Origin: Umezawaea sp042738955
GTDB lineage: Bacteria; Actinomycetota; Actinomycetes; Mycobacteriales; Pseudonocardiaceae
NCBI RefSeq assembly: GCF_042738955.1
Contig: NZ_JBHYHC010000030.1
Span: 1-64,000, forward strand
Direction of reading: 5' to 3'
DNA length: 64,000 nt
Part shown: in pieces, positions 8,847 to 18,324 of the stretch
Numbering within the stretch: position 1 is the first letter of the stretch
How the letters are laid out: each line of letters begins with the position of its first letter
The notes under the pieces: generated by a model
What the model was told of the DNA's origin: nothing
The model's input: the letters and a program-made list of their open reading frames with translations, nothing else
Databases searched by the model: none
Translations under genes and position numbers: made by a program

Positions 8847-8921
8847 CGTTCCTCCTGGGAAAAGGCCTGGTCTGCGTGTTCGGAGGTAAGTGACCGACGG
8901 GGTGGGGCAGAATCATCGGTC

Positions 8922-9959
8922 GTGAGCGAAGTGAACTCGGGAATCGCGGAAACCGCTGAGGATCCCGACCTGGCCAGGGCGCGCGAGGGAGACGACGCCG
9001 CCTTCAGCAGGCTGCTCGAACCGCTCCGCCGCGAGCTGCACGCCCACTGCTACCGGATGCTCGGCTCCACCTACGACGCCGACGACGCCCTCCAGGACGC
9101 CCTGCTGCGCGCGTGGAAGGGCCTGCCGAGGTTCGAGGGCCGCAGCTCGCTGCGCTCGTGGCTCTACACCGTCGCCACCCGCACGTGCCTGGACGCCGTC
9201 GCGAGCCGCGGCAGGCGCGCGCTGCCCGTGGACCTCGGCCCGTCGAGCGACCGCGCGGTGACCGGTGCGACCCCGGTGACGGACGTGGCGTGGCTCAGCC
9301 CGTACCCCGACACCGGCCTCACCGCCGGTCCGGCCGCCCCGGACGCCCGCTACGAGCAGCGGGAGGCCGTCGAGCTGGCGTTCGTCGCCGCGCTGCAACA
9401 CCTGCCGGGCAACCAGCGGGCCGCGCTGCTGCTGTTCGAGGTGCTCGGCTACTCCCCCGCCGAGATCGCCACGACCATGGACACCACCACCGCGTCGGTG
9501 AACAGCGCGCTGCAACGGGCGCGCGCCACCGTGTCCGGCAAGATCCCGGCCCGCACCCAGCAGCGGACGCTGCGGATGATGGAGGACGCCCAGGTGCGCG
9601 GGATCGTCGCGTCCTTCTCGTCCGCGCTGGAACGCGGTGACGCCGACGCCCTCGTGGCGCTGCTGACCGAGGACGTCACCTGGTCGATGCCGCCCCTGCC
9701 GCACTGGTATTCCGGCATCGACGCCGTCATGGACTTCGCCACCACCATCCCGCTCACCTCCTGCGGCTCGTGGAAGCACCTCCCCACCACGGCCAACGGC
9801 CAGCCCGCCGTGGGCTGCTACCTGTGGAACGAGGAGGCGGGCGCGCACCGGGCGTGGTCGATCAACGTCCTGACCCTGCGCGACGGCCGGATCGGCGACG
9901 TCACGTCGTTCATCGGCACCGAGCACTTCGTGGCCGCGGGGCTGCCGACCTCGGTGTGA
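8922..9959 (+). CDS. ECF sigma factor with C-terminal SnoaL-like domain
   Basis: A 345-residue extracytoplasmic-function sigma factor. Region 2 spans about residues 30-90 (CYRMLGSTYDADDALQDALL, then the SLRSWLYTVATRTCLD recognition helix). Region 4 spans about 150-200 (LPGNQRAALLLFEVLGYSPA with the HTH through TTASVNSALQRAR). A SnoaL/NTF2-like domain fills the C-terminal ~130 residues. In families built this way (SigG- and SigJ-like) the extra domain takes over the role of an anti-sigma factor, and no anti-sigma gene is adjacent here. The GTG at 8922 is used because upstream sequence is the shared promoter region with the divergent hydrolase. Confidence 0.88.
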   Translation: MSEVNSGIAETAEDPDLARAREGDDAAFSRLLEPLRRELHAHCYRMLGSTYDADDALQDALLRAWKGLPRFEGRSSLRSWLYTVATRTCLDAVASRGRRALPVDLGPSSDRAVTGATPVTDVAWLSPYPDTGLTAGPAAPDARYEQREAVELAFVAALQHLPGNQRAALLLFEVLGYSPAEIATTMDTTTASVNSALQRARATVSGKIPARTQQRTLRMMEDAQVRGIVASFSSALERGDADALVALLTEDVTWSMPPLPHWYSGIDAVMDFATTIPLTSCGSWKHLPTTANGQPAVGCYLWNEEAGAHRAWSINVLTLRDGRIGDVTSFIGTEHFVAAGLPTSV

Positions 9960-10007
9960 AACAAGATCGGGCCTCCTGACGACTACCCGGTGGGCGGAGG
10001 GAGTCCG

Positions 10008-11654
10008 ATGGGTGGCCGCCGCACGGCACTGATCATCGCCAACGACGTCTACGAGCACGCCGGTCTGCGCGCGCTCCGCTCGCCGTCCGCGGACGCGGCG
10101 GCGCTCGCGGAGGTCCTGTCCGACCGGCGGATCAGCGACTTCGACGTGCACGTGGTGCGCGACGAGACCGCGCACGCCGTACTCGGCCGCATCGAGGACC
10201 TGTTCTCCGACGCCCGGCCGGACGACGTGCTGCTGCTGCACTTCTCCTGCCACGGCCTCAAGAGCGAGTCCGGCGAACTGCACTTCGCGATGCGCGACAC
10301 CCGCCCGGACCGCCTCCGGTCGACCGCCGTGTCGGCCGACTACGTGCAGCGCTGCATGGCGACGAGCCGGTCGCGGAGCATCGTGCTGCTGCTGGACTGC
10401 TGCTACGGCGGCGCGTACCGGCAGGGCGTCGCCGTGCGCGCGGCGGGCGACGCGCACGTGTTCGACAGCTTCGCGGGCGGCCGGGGCCGGGCGGTGATCA
10501 CGGCGTCGAGCGCGATGGAGTACGCGTTCGAGGGCGACCACCTCACCGACGACCAGCCGCCGCGGCCGTCGGTGTTCACCGCCGCCGTGGTCGAGGGCCT
10601 CGCCACGGGCGCGGCCGACCGCGACGCGGACGGCCTGATCGGGCTCGGCGAGCTGTACGACTACGTGTTCGAGAAGGTCCGCGACCGCAACCCCCACCAG
10701 ACGCCCAGCCGCGACGTGGAGATGCAGGGCGAGCTGTACCTGGCGCGCAGCGACCGCAAGCGGGCCACCGACGTGGCGGGGCTCGACGAGGTGCGGGACC
10801 GGTTGGCGAGCGGGGACCTCCGCGAGGCCTACGACCTGCTCGCGCGACTGGCGAACGCCGACCAGGCCGTGGTGGAGGCTCCGATCGTCGGCGAACCGAG
10901 AACCCCGGAGCCCAAGTCCGCCACTCCCGTCGCGGGCGCGCTGGCGATCGTCTCCGCGCTGGTCATGACCATGGGGGCGTTCCTCGGCAGTTCCTACCAG
11001 GAGACGATCCAGCAGGACCTGCCGTTCGGCCTCTGGTACTTCACCGCGATGATCGTGTCGGCGTTCGGCGGTGGGGCGCTGCTCCTGGGCACCTCGCGGA
11101 AACCCCTGCCCGCCACGGGGTTCCTCGCCGGGCTCGCGATCACGGCGACCTGGGGTGTGGCGCTGATCGGCGCCTCGCTGGCCAAGGGCGACAGCAGTCC
11201 CGGCTACCCCGGCATGTGGGTGGTGTCGGCGGGCCTCGTGCTGCTGATGGGGGCGAGCGGCCTCGCCGTGGGCTCGGTCGGGCGCGCGGGTCTGGTGGGC
11301 CTCACCCGACGTCGCGCCGACGGCTTGGCGGTGGTGACCGTCCTGGTCGCGGTGCTGGGTGTCACCCTGCTGTCCACCTGGGTCGGTCACGTCCAGGAAG
11401 GGTTCGGCTTCGCGATCACCGTGGTTCCCGCGGCGATCGCGCTCGTGGCGCAGATCGGCGCGCTCTTCCTCGCACCGCGCCGGTTCGCGTTCGCGGTGGT
11501 GCTCGGGTGGGCGGTGGGCACCCTGTTCCTCGGGTTCTCCCTGTGGGACCTGGCCACCGAGCTGCACACCAACCGGACCGACCTGGTCCCGTTCCTCTGC
11601 TCGCTGCCGATCGCCCTGGCTCTGGCGGGGCTGCGCAGCCGTCCCACCTCCTGA
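10008..11654 (+). CDS. Caspase-fold peptidase fused to a multi-pass membrane domain
   Basis: A 548-residue protein. Residues 1 to about 235 are a C14 caspase/metacaspase-like domain: RRTALIIANDVYEHAGLRAL opens the fold, His82 lies in HFSCHG, and Asp130-Cys131-Cys132 in LLLDCCYGG gives the Cys of the His/Cys dyad (Cys132 aligns with the catalytic position). An Arg/Asp-rich linker follows. From about residue 305 there are seven or eight hydrophobic helices, so the protease domain is probably held at the inner face of the membrane. GGAGGGAG precedes the ATG by 4 bases. It follows the sigma factor gene by 48 bases. Bacterial proteins of this type are often linked to regulated cell death or signalling; that role is inferred. 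Confidence 0.85.
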   Translation: MGGRRTALIIANDVYEHAGLRALRSPSADAAALAEVLSDRRISDFDVHVVRDETAHAVLGRIEDLFSDARPDDVLLLHFSCHGLKSESGELHFAMRDTRPDRLRSTAVSADYVQRCMATSRSRSIVLLLDCCYGGAYRQGVAVRAAGDAHVFDSFAGGRGRAVITASSAMEYAFEGDHLTDDQPPRPSVFTAAVVEGLATGAADRDADGLIGLGELYDYVFEKVRDRNPHQTPSRDVEMQGELYLARSDRKRATDVAGLDEVRDRLASGDLREAYDLLARLANADQAVVEAPIVGEPRTPEPKSATPVAGALAIVSALVMTMGAFLGSSYQETIQQDLPFGLWYFTAMIVSAFGGGALLLGTSRKPLPATGFLAGLAITATWGVALIGASLAKGDSSPGYPGMWVVSAGLVLLMGASGLAVGSVGRAGLVGLTRRRADGLAVVTVLVAVLGVTLLSTWVGHVQEGFGFAITVVPAAIALVAQIGALFLAPRRFAFAVVLGWAVGTLFLGFSLWDLATELHTNRTDLVPFLCSLPIALALAGLRSRPTS

Positions 11655-11670
11655 TCATCCGCTGATCATT

Positions 11671-11708
11671 GTTACGCGCGCGCCCGCCACCTGGTTACGC
11701 GGGGAAAC
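11671..11708 (+). promoter_or_regulatory. Possible GlnR-like nitrogen-control box
   Basis: Upstream of the urea operon, GTTAC occurs at 11671-11675 and again at 11694-11698, the second followed after 5 bases by GAAAC (11704-11708). The actinobacterial GlnR site is usually written gTnAc-n6-GaAAc repeated at 22 bases. The spacing here is off by one in each step and one GAAAC half is missing, so this is a weak match. Nitrogen control of a urea operon would make biological sense. Confidence 0.25.
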
Positions 11709-11768
11709 GTGCCGGACATCAGGAGACGCTGTCTCCGAAACACGCTGTTCTTAGGTTCCCGCAAGTGA

Positions 11769-11799
11769 ATACAGCCGTGTCGACAGGGCTGTATACAGC
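11769..11799. promoter_or_regulatory. Palindromic operator upstream of the urea operon
   Basis: GCTGTATACAGC (11788-11799) is a perfect 12-base palindrome. An overlapping inverted pair, ATACAGCC (11769-11776) and GGCTGTAT (11787-11794), extends the symmetry upstream. The site lies 22 bases before the TTG start of urea carboxylase. The TGTATACA core is of the kind bound by GntR/FCD regulators, and the only such gene in the operon is its last member at 21743. The assignment is inferred. Confidence 0.5.
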
Positions 11800-11821
11800 T
11801 TTCGACCGCGGGAGGCCGACC

Positions 11822-14800
11822 TTGTTCGACACCGTGCTCGTCGCCAACCGGGGTGAGATCGCCTGTCGGGTGATCAGGTCGGTCAAGGCCCTCGGGCTGC
11901 GTGCGGTGGCGGTCTACTCCGAGGTCGACGCGGGCGCTCCGCACACGGCCATGGCCGACGAGGCGGTGTGCGTCGAGAGCTACCTGGACGGGGCCGCGAT
12001 CCTGGCGGCGGCCAAGGCGTCCGGCGCGGGCGCGGTGCACCCCGGTTACGGGTTCCTGTCGGAGAACGCGGAGTTCGCGCGGGCCGTTACGGGGGCCGGG
12101 CTGGTGTTCGTCGGGCCGACGCCGGAGCAGCTGGAGTTGTTCGGGGACAAGCACACCGCGCGTGAGGCGGCCGCGAAGGCTGGCGTGCCGTTGCTCGCGG
12201 GCAGCGGGCTGCTCGACGGCGTGGAGGCGGCCCTCGACGCGGCGGCGGCGATCGGGTACCCGGTGATCCTGAAGGCCACCTCCGGTGGTGGTGGCATCGG
12301 GTTGCGGCCGTGTGCCGACGACGGCGAGCTGCGGGCGGCGTTCGACGGGGTGCGCAGGCTGGCGGAGGCGCACTTCGGGTCCGGCGGGGTGTTCGTCGAG
12401 CGGTTCGTGGCGCGGGCGCGGCACGTGGAGGTGCAGGTCTTCGGCGACGGGACCGGCGCGGTGGTCGTGCTGGGCGACCGGGACTGCTCGGTGCAGCGCC
12501 GCAACCAGAAGGTGGTGGAGGAGGCGCCCGCGTTCGGGCTCGCCGCCGACGTCCGCGCGCTGCTGCACCGGACGGCGCGGGACCTCTGCGCGTCGGTGGC
12601 CTACCGCAGCGCGGGCACGGTCGAGTTCGTCCTCGACGTGGAGCGCGGCGAGGTGTCGTTCCTGGAGGTCAACACGCGGTTGCAGGTCGAGCACCCGGTG
12701 ACCGAGGAGGTCACGGGCCTGGACCTGGTCGCGTGGATGCTGCGGCTCGCGCTGGGCGAGGACGTCCTGGCCGACGCCGTTCCCGAGCCGACCGGGCACG
12801 CGATCGAGGCCCGCGTGTACGCCGAGGACCCGGTGCGCGACTTCCAGCCCAGCTCCGGGCTGGTGACCAGGGCCGAGTTCCCCGACGACGCGCGGGTGGA
12901 CGGGTGGATCGAGACCGGGTTGACCGTGTCGCCGCACTACGATCCCTTGCTGGCCAAGGTGATCGTCCACGGCGTCGACCGGGCGGACGCCGTGGCACGG
13001 CTGGGCGAGGCGCTCGCCGCCACCCGGATCGACGGCGTGCGGACGAACCTGGGGCAGTTGCGCGGGATCTGCGCCGACGACCGCTTCCGCACCGCCTCGC
13101 ACACCACGTCCGACGCCTTCGCCGACACCGAGCCGCGGATCGACGTGCTGCGCGGCGGCACGTCCACGACCGTGCAGGACTGGCCGGGCCGCACCGGGTA
13201 CTGGCAGGTGGGCGTCCCGCCGAGCGGGCCGATGGACGACCGGTCGTTCCGGCTGGGCAACCTGGCGCTGGGCAACCCCGAGGGCGCGCCGGGCCTGGAG
13301 TGCACCCTGGAGGGTCCGGCGCTGCGGTTCGGCGTCACCACCACGATCTGCGTCACGGGCGCGCCCGCCGTCATCACGATCGACGAAACCCCTGTCCCGC
13401 AATGGGAACCACTCACCGTCCACGCCGGGTCCACTGTGGACGTCGCCGCACCGCCCGGACCGGGGATGCGGACGTACGTGCTGGTGCGCGGCGGCCTCGA
13501 CGTGCCGGAGTACCTCGGCAGCGCGGCCACGTTCACCGCGGGCTCGTTCGGCGGCCACGCCGGTCGCGCCCTGCGCGCGGGCGACGTCCTGTGCCCCAGC
13601 AGCGCCACGACCACCGAACCGACGCCGGTCACGGCCAGACCGGAGTTCCACACCGACTGGGACGTCGAGGTGTCCGAGGGCCCGCACGCGGCCCCGGAGT
13701 TCCTCACCCGCGAAGGCCTGGCCCGGTTCTACGGCACCGCGTGGACCGTGCACGCCCAGTCCGCGCGCAACGGCGTCCGGCTCAGCGGGCCCAAGCAGCT
13801 CTGGGCGCGGCAGGACGGCGGCGAGGCCGGGCTGCACCCGTCGAACGTGCACGACACCGCGTACTCGATCGGGGCCGTCAACGTCTCCGGTGAGACGCCG
13901 GTCCTGCTCGGTCCGGACGGTCCGAGCCTCGGCGGGTTCATCTGCCCCGTCACGGTCGTCTCGGGGGCCCGCTGGAAGATCGGCCAGCTCCGGCCCGGCG
14001 ACACGGTCCGGTTCCGCCCGGTCCCCGAGGCCACGGCCACCGCGCTGCACCGGCTGGACGCCCCGGCCCGACCGCTCGCGGTGGGCGGCGACGGTGACGA
14101 CGGCGTGCTCGCCCGCCACGACGGCGAGCCGCCGGTGACCTACCGGCGCGGCGGCCACGACAACGTGCTCGTCGAGTACGGGGACATGGTGCTGGACCTC
14201 GGTCTGCGGCTGCGGGTGCACGCCCTGATGGAGGCGCTGACCGCGCTCGCGCCGCCCGGCATCGTCGACATGACACCGGGTGTGCGGTCGCTGCACCTGC
14301 ACACCGATCCGGACGTGCTGCCGCCGCGGACCCTCCTCGGGCTGCTGCGCGAGGCCGAGGCCGCGCTCCCCGACGTGTCCGGGCTGGTCGTGCCGAGCCG
14401 GGTCGTGCGCCTGCCGCTGTCCTTCGACGACCCGTCGATCCACGAGGCGATCAGCCGCTACACGACCGGTGTCCGCGACGACGCGCCCTGGAACCCGGAC
14501 AACGTCGAGTTCGTCCGCCGGATCAACGGCCTGGCGAGCCCGGACGAGGTGCGCGACATCGTGTTCGCGGCCTCCTACCTGGTGCTGGGGCTCGGCGACG
14601 TGTACCTCGGCGCGCCCGCCGCCACCGCGCTCGACCCGCGCCACCGGCTCGTGACGACCAAGTACAACCCGGCCCGCACGTGGACGCCGGAGGGCGGCGT
14701 CGGGCTCGGCGGCGCGTACCTGTGCGTCTACGGCATGGAGAGCCCCGGCGGCTACCAGCTCATCGGCCGGACCGTGCCCATCTGGTCCGGGCTGCGGCAG

Positions 14801-15352
14801 CACGGCCCGTTCGAGCCGGGGGTGCCGTGGCTGCTGCGGTTCTTCGACCGGATCGAGTTCTACCCGGTCGGGGCCCAGGAGTTGCTGGACGTGCGCGCGG
14901 ACCTCCAGGCTGGCCGGACCGACCTGGCGATCACCGACGGCGAGTTCGTGCTCGCCGACCACGAGTGGTTCCTCAGGACGCACGCCGACCAGATCGCCGC
15001 GTTCCGCGCCCGGCAGGCCGCCGCGTTCGAGGCCGAGCGGCGGGCGTGGTTGGCCTCGGGCGAGTTCGCCCCGCGCCCGGAGCCGGAACCCCTGGCTCGG
15101 CCGGAGGTCAGCGTCCCGCCGGGCGGCAGCCTCGTGGCCGCGCCGCTGAGCGCCAGCGTGTGGCAGATCGACGCCCGTCCCGGCGACGCGGTCGTCGCGG
15201 GCCAGGCGCTGATGCTCCTGGAGGCCATGAAGCTGGAGGTCGTGGTGCGCGCGCCGGTCGACGGCGTGGTCGCCGACGTCCTGGTCACCCCCGGCCAGCA
15301 CCTCACCGCGGGCCAACCCCTCGTCGTCATCGCCGATCGGAGGGCCGCGTGA
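11822..15352 (+). CDS. uca: Urea carboxylase (biotin-dependent)
   Basis: A 1176-residue urea carboxylase, which converts urea, ATP and bicarbonate to allophanate. Domain order is complete. Biotin carboxylase covers about residues 1-450 (VLVANRGEIACRVIRS, KATSGGGGIGL, VNTRLQVEHPVTEEVT). The KipA-like carboxyltransferase half follows (TVQDWPGRTGYW, PPSGPMDDRSF), then the KipI-like half (YGDMVLDLGLRLRVHALM), and a biotinyl domain ends the protein with LLEAMKLE, whose Lys carries biotin. The TTG at 11822 is chosen because GGGAGG lies 6 bases upstream. The gene overlaps allophanate hydrolase by 4 bases (GTGA). Some urea carboxylase homologues prefer guanidine, but the usual carboxyguanidine deiminase genes are absent and urea transporter genes follow, so urea is the likely substrate. 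Confidence 0.92.
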   Translation: MFDTVLVANRGEIACRVIRSVKALGLRAVAVYSEVDAGAPHTAMADEAVCVESYLDGAAILAAAKASGAGAVHPGYGFLSENAEFARAVTGAGLVFVGPTPEQLELFGDKHTAREAAAKAGVPLLAGSGLLDGVEAALDAAAAIGYPVILKATSGGGGIGLRPCADDGELRAAFDGVRRLAEAHFGSGGVFVERFVARARHVEVQVFGDGTGAVVVLGDRDCSVQRRNQKVVEEAPAFGLAADVRALLHRTARDLCASVAYRSAGTVEFVLDVERGEVSFLEVNTRLQVEHPVTEEVTGLDLVAWMLRLALGEDVLADAVPEPTGHAIEARVYAEDPVRDFQPSSGLVTRAEFPDDARVDGWIETGLTVSPHYDPLLAKVIVHGVDRADAVARLGEALAATRIDGVRTNLGQLRGICADDRFRTASHTTSDAFADTEPRIDVLRGGTSTTVQDWPGRTGYWQVGVPPSGPMDDRSFRLGNLALGNPEGAPGLECTLEGPALRFGVTTTICVTGAPAVITIDETPVPQWEPLTVHAGSTVDVAAPPGPGMRTYVLVRGGLDVPEYLGSAATFTAGSFGGHAGRALRAGDVLCPSSATTTEPTPVTARPEFHTDWDVEVSEGPHAAPEFLTREGLARFYGTAWTVHAQSARNGVRLSGPKQLWARQDGGEAGLHPSNVHDTAYSIGAVNVSGETPVLLGPDGPSLGGFICPVTVVSGARWKIGQLRPGDTVRFRPVPEATATALHRLDAPARPLAVGGDGDDGVLARHDGEPPVTYRRGGHDNVLVEYGDMVLDLGLRLRVHALMEALTALAPPGIVDMTPGVRSLHLHTDPDVLPPRTLLGLLREAEAALPDVSGLVVPSRVVRLPLSFDDPSIHEAISRYTTGVRDDAPWNPDNVEFVRRINGLASPDEVRDIVFAASYLVLGLGDVYLGAPAATALDPRHRLVTTKYNPARTWTPEGGVGLGGAYLCVYGMESPGGYQLIGRTVPIWSGLRQHGPFEPGVPWLLRFFDRIEFYPVGAQELLDVRADLQAGRTDLAITDGEFVLADHEWFLRTHADQIAAFRARQAAAFEAERRAWLASGEFAPRPEPEPLARPEVSVPPGGSLVAAPLSASVWQIDARPGDAVVAGQALMLLEAMKLEVVVRAPVDGVVADVLVTPGQHLTAGQPLVVIADRRAA

Positions 15353-17040
15353 AGGCCACGTCCCGAGTCCGTGCCGCGTACGCGCGGATCGCCGAGGTCG
15401 ACCGGCCGGAGGTGTGGATCCTGCTGCGCGGCGAGGAGGACGTGCTCACCGAGGCCAAGGCCCTGGAGGAACGGCTGGCCGCGGGCGAGTCGCTGCCGCT
15501 CGCGGGGCTGCTGGTGGCGGTGAAGGACAACGTGGACGTCGCCGGGCTGCCCACCACCGCGGGCTGCCCCTCGTTCGCCTACCACCCCGACACGACCGCG
15601 CCCGCCGTGGCACGGCTGGTCGACGCGGGCGCACTGGTGCTCGGCAAGACCAACCTCGACCAGTTCGCCACCGGCCTCGTGGGCACCCGCAGCCCGCACC
15701 ACGGCGCGGTCCGCAACGCCCTCGACCCGACCAGGATCTCCGGCGGCTCCAGCTCCGGGTCCGCCGTCGCGGTCGCGCTCGGCATCGCCGACCTGGGCGT
15801 CGGCACCGACACCGCCGGCTCGGGGCGAGTGCCCGCGGCGTTCAACGGGATCGTCGGCGTCAAGGCGACCCTCGGCCTGGTGCCCAACACCGGTGTCGTC
15901 CCGGCGTGCCGGTCCTACGACTGCGTCACGGTCTTCGCCACCACGCTGACGCTCGCGCAGACCGCCGTGGCGCTGATGACCGGCCCCGACCCCGACGACC
16001 CGCGCAGCCGCACGTGGCCCGCCGACGTGCGGCTGTCCGCCGGGCCGAACCCGGTGGTCGCGGTGCCGCGCGACGAGGACCTCGCCCCGCTGTCGCCGGA
16101 CGCCCGCCGGGCGTTCGCCGAGGTCGTCGACCGGCTGCACGCCGCGGGCGCGTCCACGAGGACGGTCGACGTCAGCGACATGCTCGACGCCGCCACCCTG
16201 CTCTACGAGGGCACGCTGGTCGCCGAGCGGCACGCCGCCGTGGGCGCGTTCGTGGACGCGCATCCCGACGACGTCGACCCCAGCGTCCGGACCATCATCG
16301 GCGCGGCGGCGAAGCCGACCGCCCGCGACCACGTCGTGGACCTCGAACGACTCGACCAGCACCGGTCCCGCGCCGCGCACACCCTGGCGGGCACGGTCGC
16401 GCTGCTGCTGCCGACCGCGCCCGAGCACCCGACGCTGGCCGAGGTCGCCGCGAACCCGCTCGGGGTCAACCGACGGCTCGGCACCTACACGAACCTGGTC
16501 AACCTCCTGGACCTCGCGGCCGTCGCGGTCCCCGGCGGCGTCGCCGACGGCGGACCGTTCGGGGTCAGCGTCGTGACCCGCGCGTTCGACGACCAGGTCG
16601 GGTTCGACGTCGCCGCGCTGCTCACCGGCGAACAGGCCGCCACGCCGTACCCGGACACCGGGGTCGACCTCGTCGTGTTCGGCGCGCACCTGCGCGGCCA
16701 GCCGCTCAACCCCCAGCTCACCGCGCTCGGCGCGCGGTACTCCGGCGAGGTCACGACCGCGCCCGAGTACCGGATGGTCGTGATCACCGGCCCTCCGGAC
16801 AAACCCGGCATCGTCCACACCGGACCGGAAGGCGGTGCCGCACTGCCCGGCGAACGCTGGGCCCTCTCCCCCGCCGCACTGGGTCGGTTCCTCGCCGCGC
16901 TGCCCGCGCCGATGAGCCTCGGCCCGATCACCCTCGCCGACGGCAGCGCCGCCCTCGGGTTCCACTGCGACCACGCCACCGCGATGTCCGCCGAGGACAT
17001 CACGCGCTTCGGCGGCTGGCTCCCCTACCTCGCGCGCTGA
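15349..17040 (+). CDS. atzF: Allophanate hydrolase
   Basis: A 563-residue amidase-signature enzyme that splits allophanate into ammonia and CO2, completing urea breakdown begun by urea carboxylase. The N-terminal amidase domain has the catalytic Lys in LLVAVKDNVD and the Ser-cisSer-Lys region in ISGGSSSGSAVAVALG, then GTDTAGSGRVPAAFNG. The C-terminal ~130 residues match the extra domain of allophanate hydrolases (VVFGAHLRGQPLNPQL onward, ending in a glycine-rich part). The GTG start overlaps the urea carboxylase stop, so the two enzymes are probably made in fixed ratio. Confidence 0.92.
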   Translation: MKATSRVRAAYARIAEVDRPEVWILLRGEEDVLTEAKALEERLAAGESLPLAGLLVAVKDNVDVAGLPTTAGCPSFAYHPDTTAPAVARLVDAGALVLGKTNLDQFATGLVGTRSPHHGAVRNALDPTRISGGSSSGSAVAVALGIADLGVGTDTAGSGRVPAAFNGIVGVKATLGLVPNTGVVPACRSYDCVTVFATTLTLAQTAVALMTGPDPDDPRSRTWPADVRLSAGPNPVVAVPRDEDLAPLSPDARRAFAEVVDRLHAAGASTRTVDVSDMLDAATLLYEGTLVAERHAAVGAFVDAHPDDVDPSVRTIIGAAAKPTARDHVVDLERLDQHRSRAAHTLAGTVALLLPTAPEHPTLAEVAANPLGVNRRLGTYTNLVNLLDLAAVAVPGGVADGGPFGVSVVTRAFDDQVGFDVAALLTGEQAATPYPDTGVDLVVFGAHLRGQPLNPQLTALGARYSGEVTTAPEYRMVVITGPPDKPGIVHTGPEGGAALPGERWALSPAALGRFLAALPAPMSLGPITLADGSAALGFHCDHATAMSAEDITRFGGWLPYLAR

Positions 17041-17071
17041 CATCCCCCGGTCCCCCTCGAAAGGCGCAACC

Positions 17072-18319
17072 GTGAACACTGGAACACGACGTGTCACCGC
17101 TCTGCTGTCCGCCGTCCTGCTGCTCGGTGCCTGCGGCAGCCGCACCTCCGACACCGGCTCCGGCGGCACGTCCGGAGCCGCGTCCTGCGTGGAAACCTCC
17201 GGCGACTCCGTCAAGATCGGCCTGCTCAACTCCCTGTCCGGCACGATGGCGATCAGCGAGAAGACGGTCAACGACTCGCTCAACCTGGCCGTGGAGCAGA
17301 TCAACGCCAAGGGCGGCGTGCTGGGCAAGAAGCTCTCGGTCGTGACCGAGGACGGCGCGTCCGAGCCGACCGTGTTCGCCGAGAAGGCGACGAAGCTGAT
17401 CAGCTCCGACTGCGTGGCCGCGGTGTTCGGCGGCTGGACCTCGTCCTCCCGCAAGGCGATGCTGCCGGTGTTCGAGGGCGCGAACGGCCTGCTGTTCTAC
17501 CCGGTGCAGTACGAGGGCCTGGAGGCGTCGCCGAACATCTTCTACACCGGCGCGACCACCAACCAGCAGATCGTGCCCGCGTTGGACTACCTGAAGGAGA
17601 AGGGCGTCAAGACGCTCTTCCTGGTGGGCTCGGACTACGTGTTCCCGCGCACCGCGAACAAGATCATCCAGGCCTACGCCAAGGCCAACGGCATCGAGGT
17701 CAAGGGCGAGGAGTACGCGCCGCTCGGCCACACCGACTTCGCCACGATCGTCAACAAGCTCAAGGGCTCCGGCTCGGCCGCGGTGTTCAACACGCTCAAC
17801 GGCGACTCGAACGTGGCGTTCTTCAAGGAGTACAAGAACGCAGGCCTCACCGCGGCGGCCATGCCGGTCGTGTCGGTGTCGATCGCCGAGGAGGAGGTCG
17901 GCGGCGTCGGCGTCGACAACCTGGTCGGCCAGCTCACCGCGTGGAACTACTACCAGACCGTCGACTCGCCGACGAACAAGACGTTCGTCGAGGCGTTCAA
18001 GGCGAAGTACGGCGCGACCCGCGTGACCTCCGACCCGATGGAGGCCGCCTACACCTCGCTGTTCCTGTGGAAGGCCATGGTGGAGAAGGCGAAGTCGTTC
18101 ACGCCGGACGACGTGAAGAAGGCCTCCGGCGGCGTGACCTACGAGGCGCCCGAGGGGTCCGTGACCGTCAACGGCGAGAACCACCACATCGCCAAGACCG
18201 CGCTGATCGGCAAGGTCGGCACCGACGGGCTGATCCACACCGAGTGGAGCAGCGGCAAGCCGATCGAGCCCGACCCGTTCCTCAAGAGCTACTCCTGGGC
18301 CACCGGCCTGTCGAGCTGA
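17072..18319 (+). CDS. urtA: Urea ABC transporter substrate-binding lipoprotein
   Basis: A 415-residue periplasmic-binding-type protein of the branched-chain amino acid/urea family. It starts with a lipoprotein signal (ALLSAVLLLGAC, Cys21 lipidated). The mature part begins KIGLLNSLSGTMAISEKTV, the hallmark of UrtA, followed by FGGWTSSSRKAMLPVFE and FYTGATTNQQIVPALDYL. It captures urea outside the cell and delivers it to UrtBCDE. A GAAAGG ribosome binding site precedes the GTG. A strong hairpin just after the gene probably keeps its transcript more abundant than those of the membrane components. Confidence 0.92.
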   Translation: MNTGTRRVTALLSAVLLLGACGSRTSDTGSGGTSGAASCVETSGDSVKIGLLNSLSGTMAISEKTVNDSLNLAVEQINAKGGVLGKKLSVVTEDGASEPTVFAEKATKLISSDCVAAVFGGWTSSSRKAMLPVFEGANGLLFYPVQYEGLEASPNIFYTGATTNQQIVPALDYLKEKGVKTLFLVGSDYVFPRTANKIIQAYAKANGIEVKGEEYAPLGHTDFATIVNKLKGSGSAAVFNTLNGDSNVAFFKEYKNAGLTAAAMPVVSVSIAEEEVGGVGVDNLVGQLTAWNYYQTVDSPTNKTFVEAFKAKYGATRVTSDPMEAAYTSLFLWKAMVEKAKSFTPDDVKKASGGVTYEAPEGSVTVNGENHHIAKTALIGKVGTDGLIHTEWSSGKPIEPDPFLKSYSWATGLSS

Positions 18320-18324
18320 GCCCC

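Noticed and set aside
11655..11821. Guanidine (ykkC-type) riboswitch before urea carboxylase
   Set aside because: The conserved ACGR-type elements and paired stems are not seen; the gap holds protein-binding-type palindromes instead.
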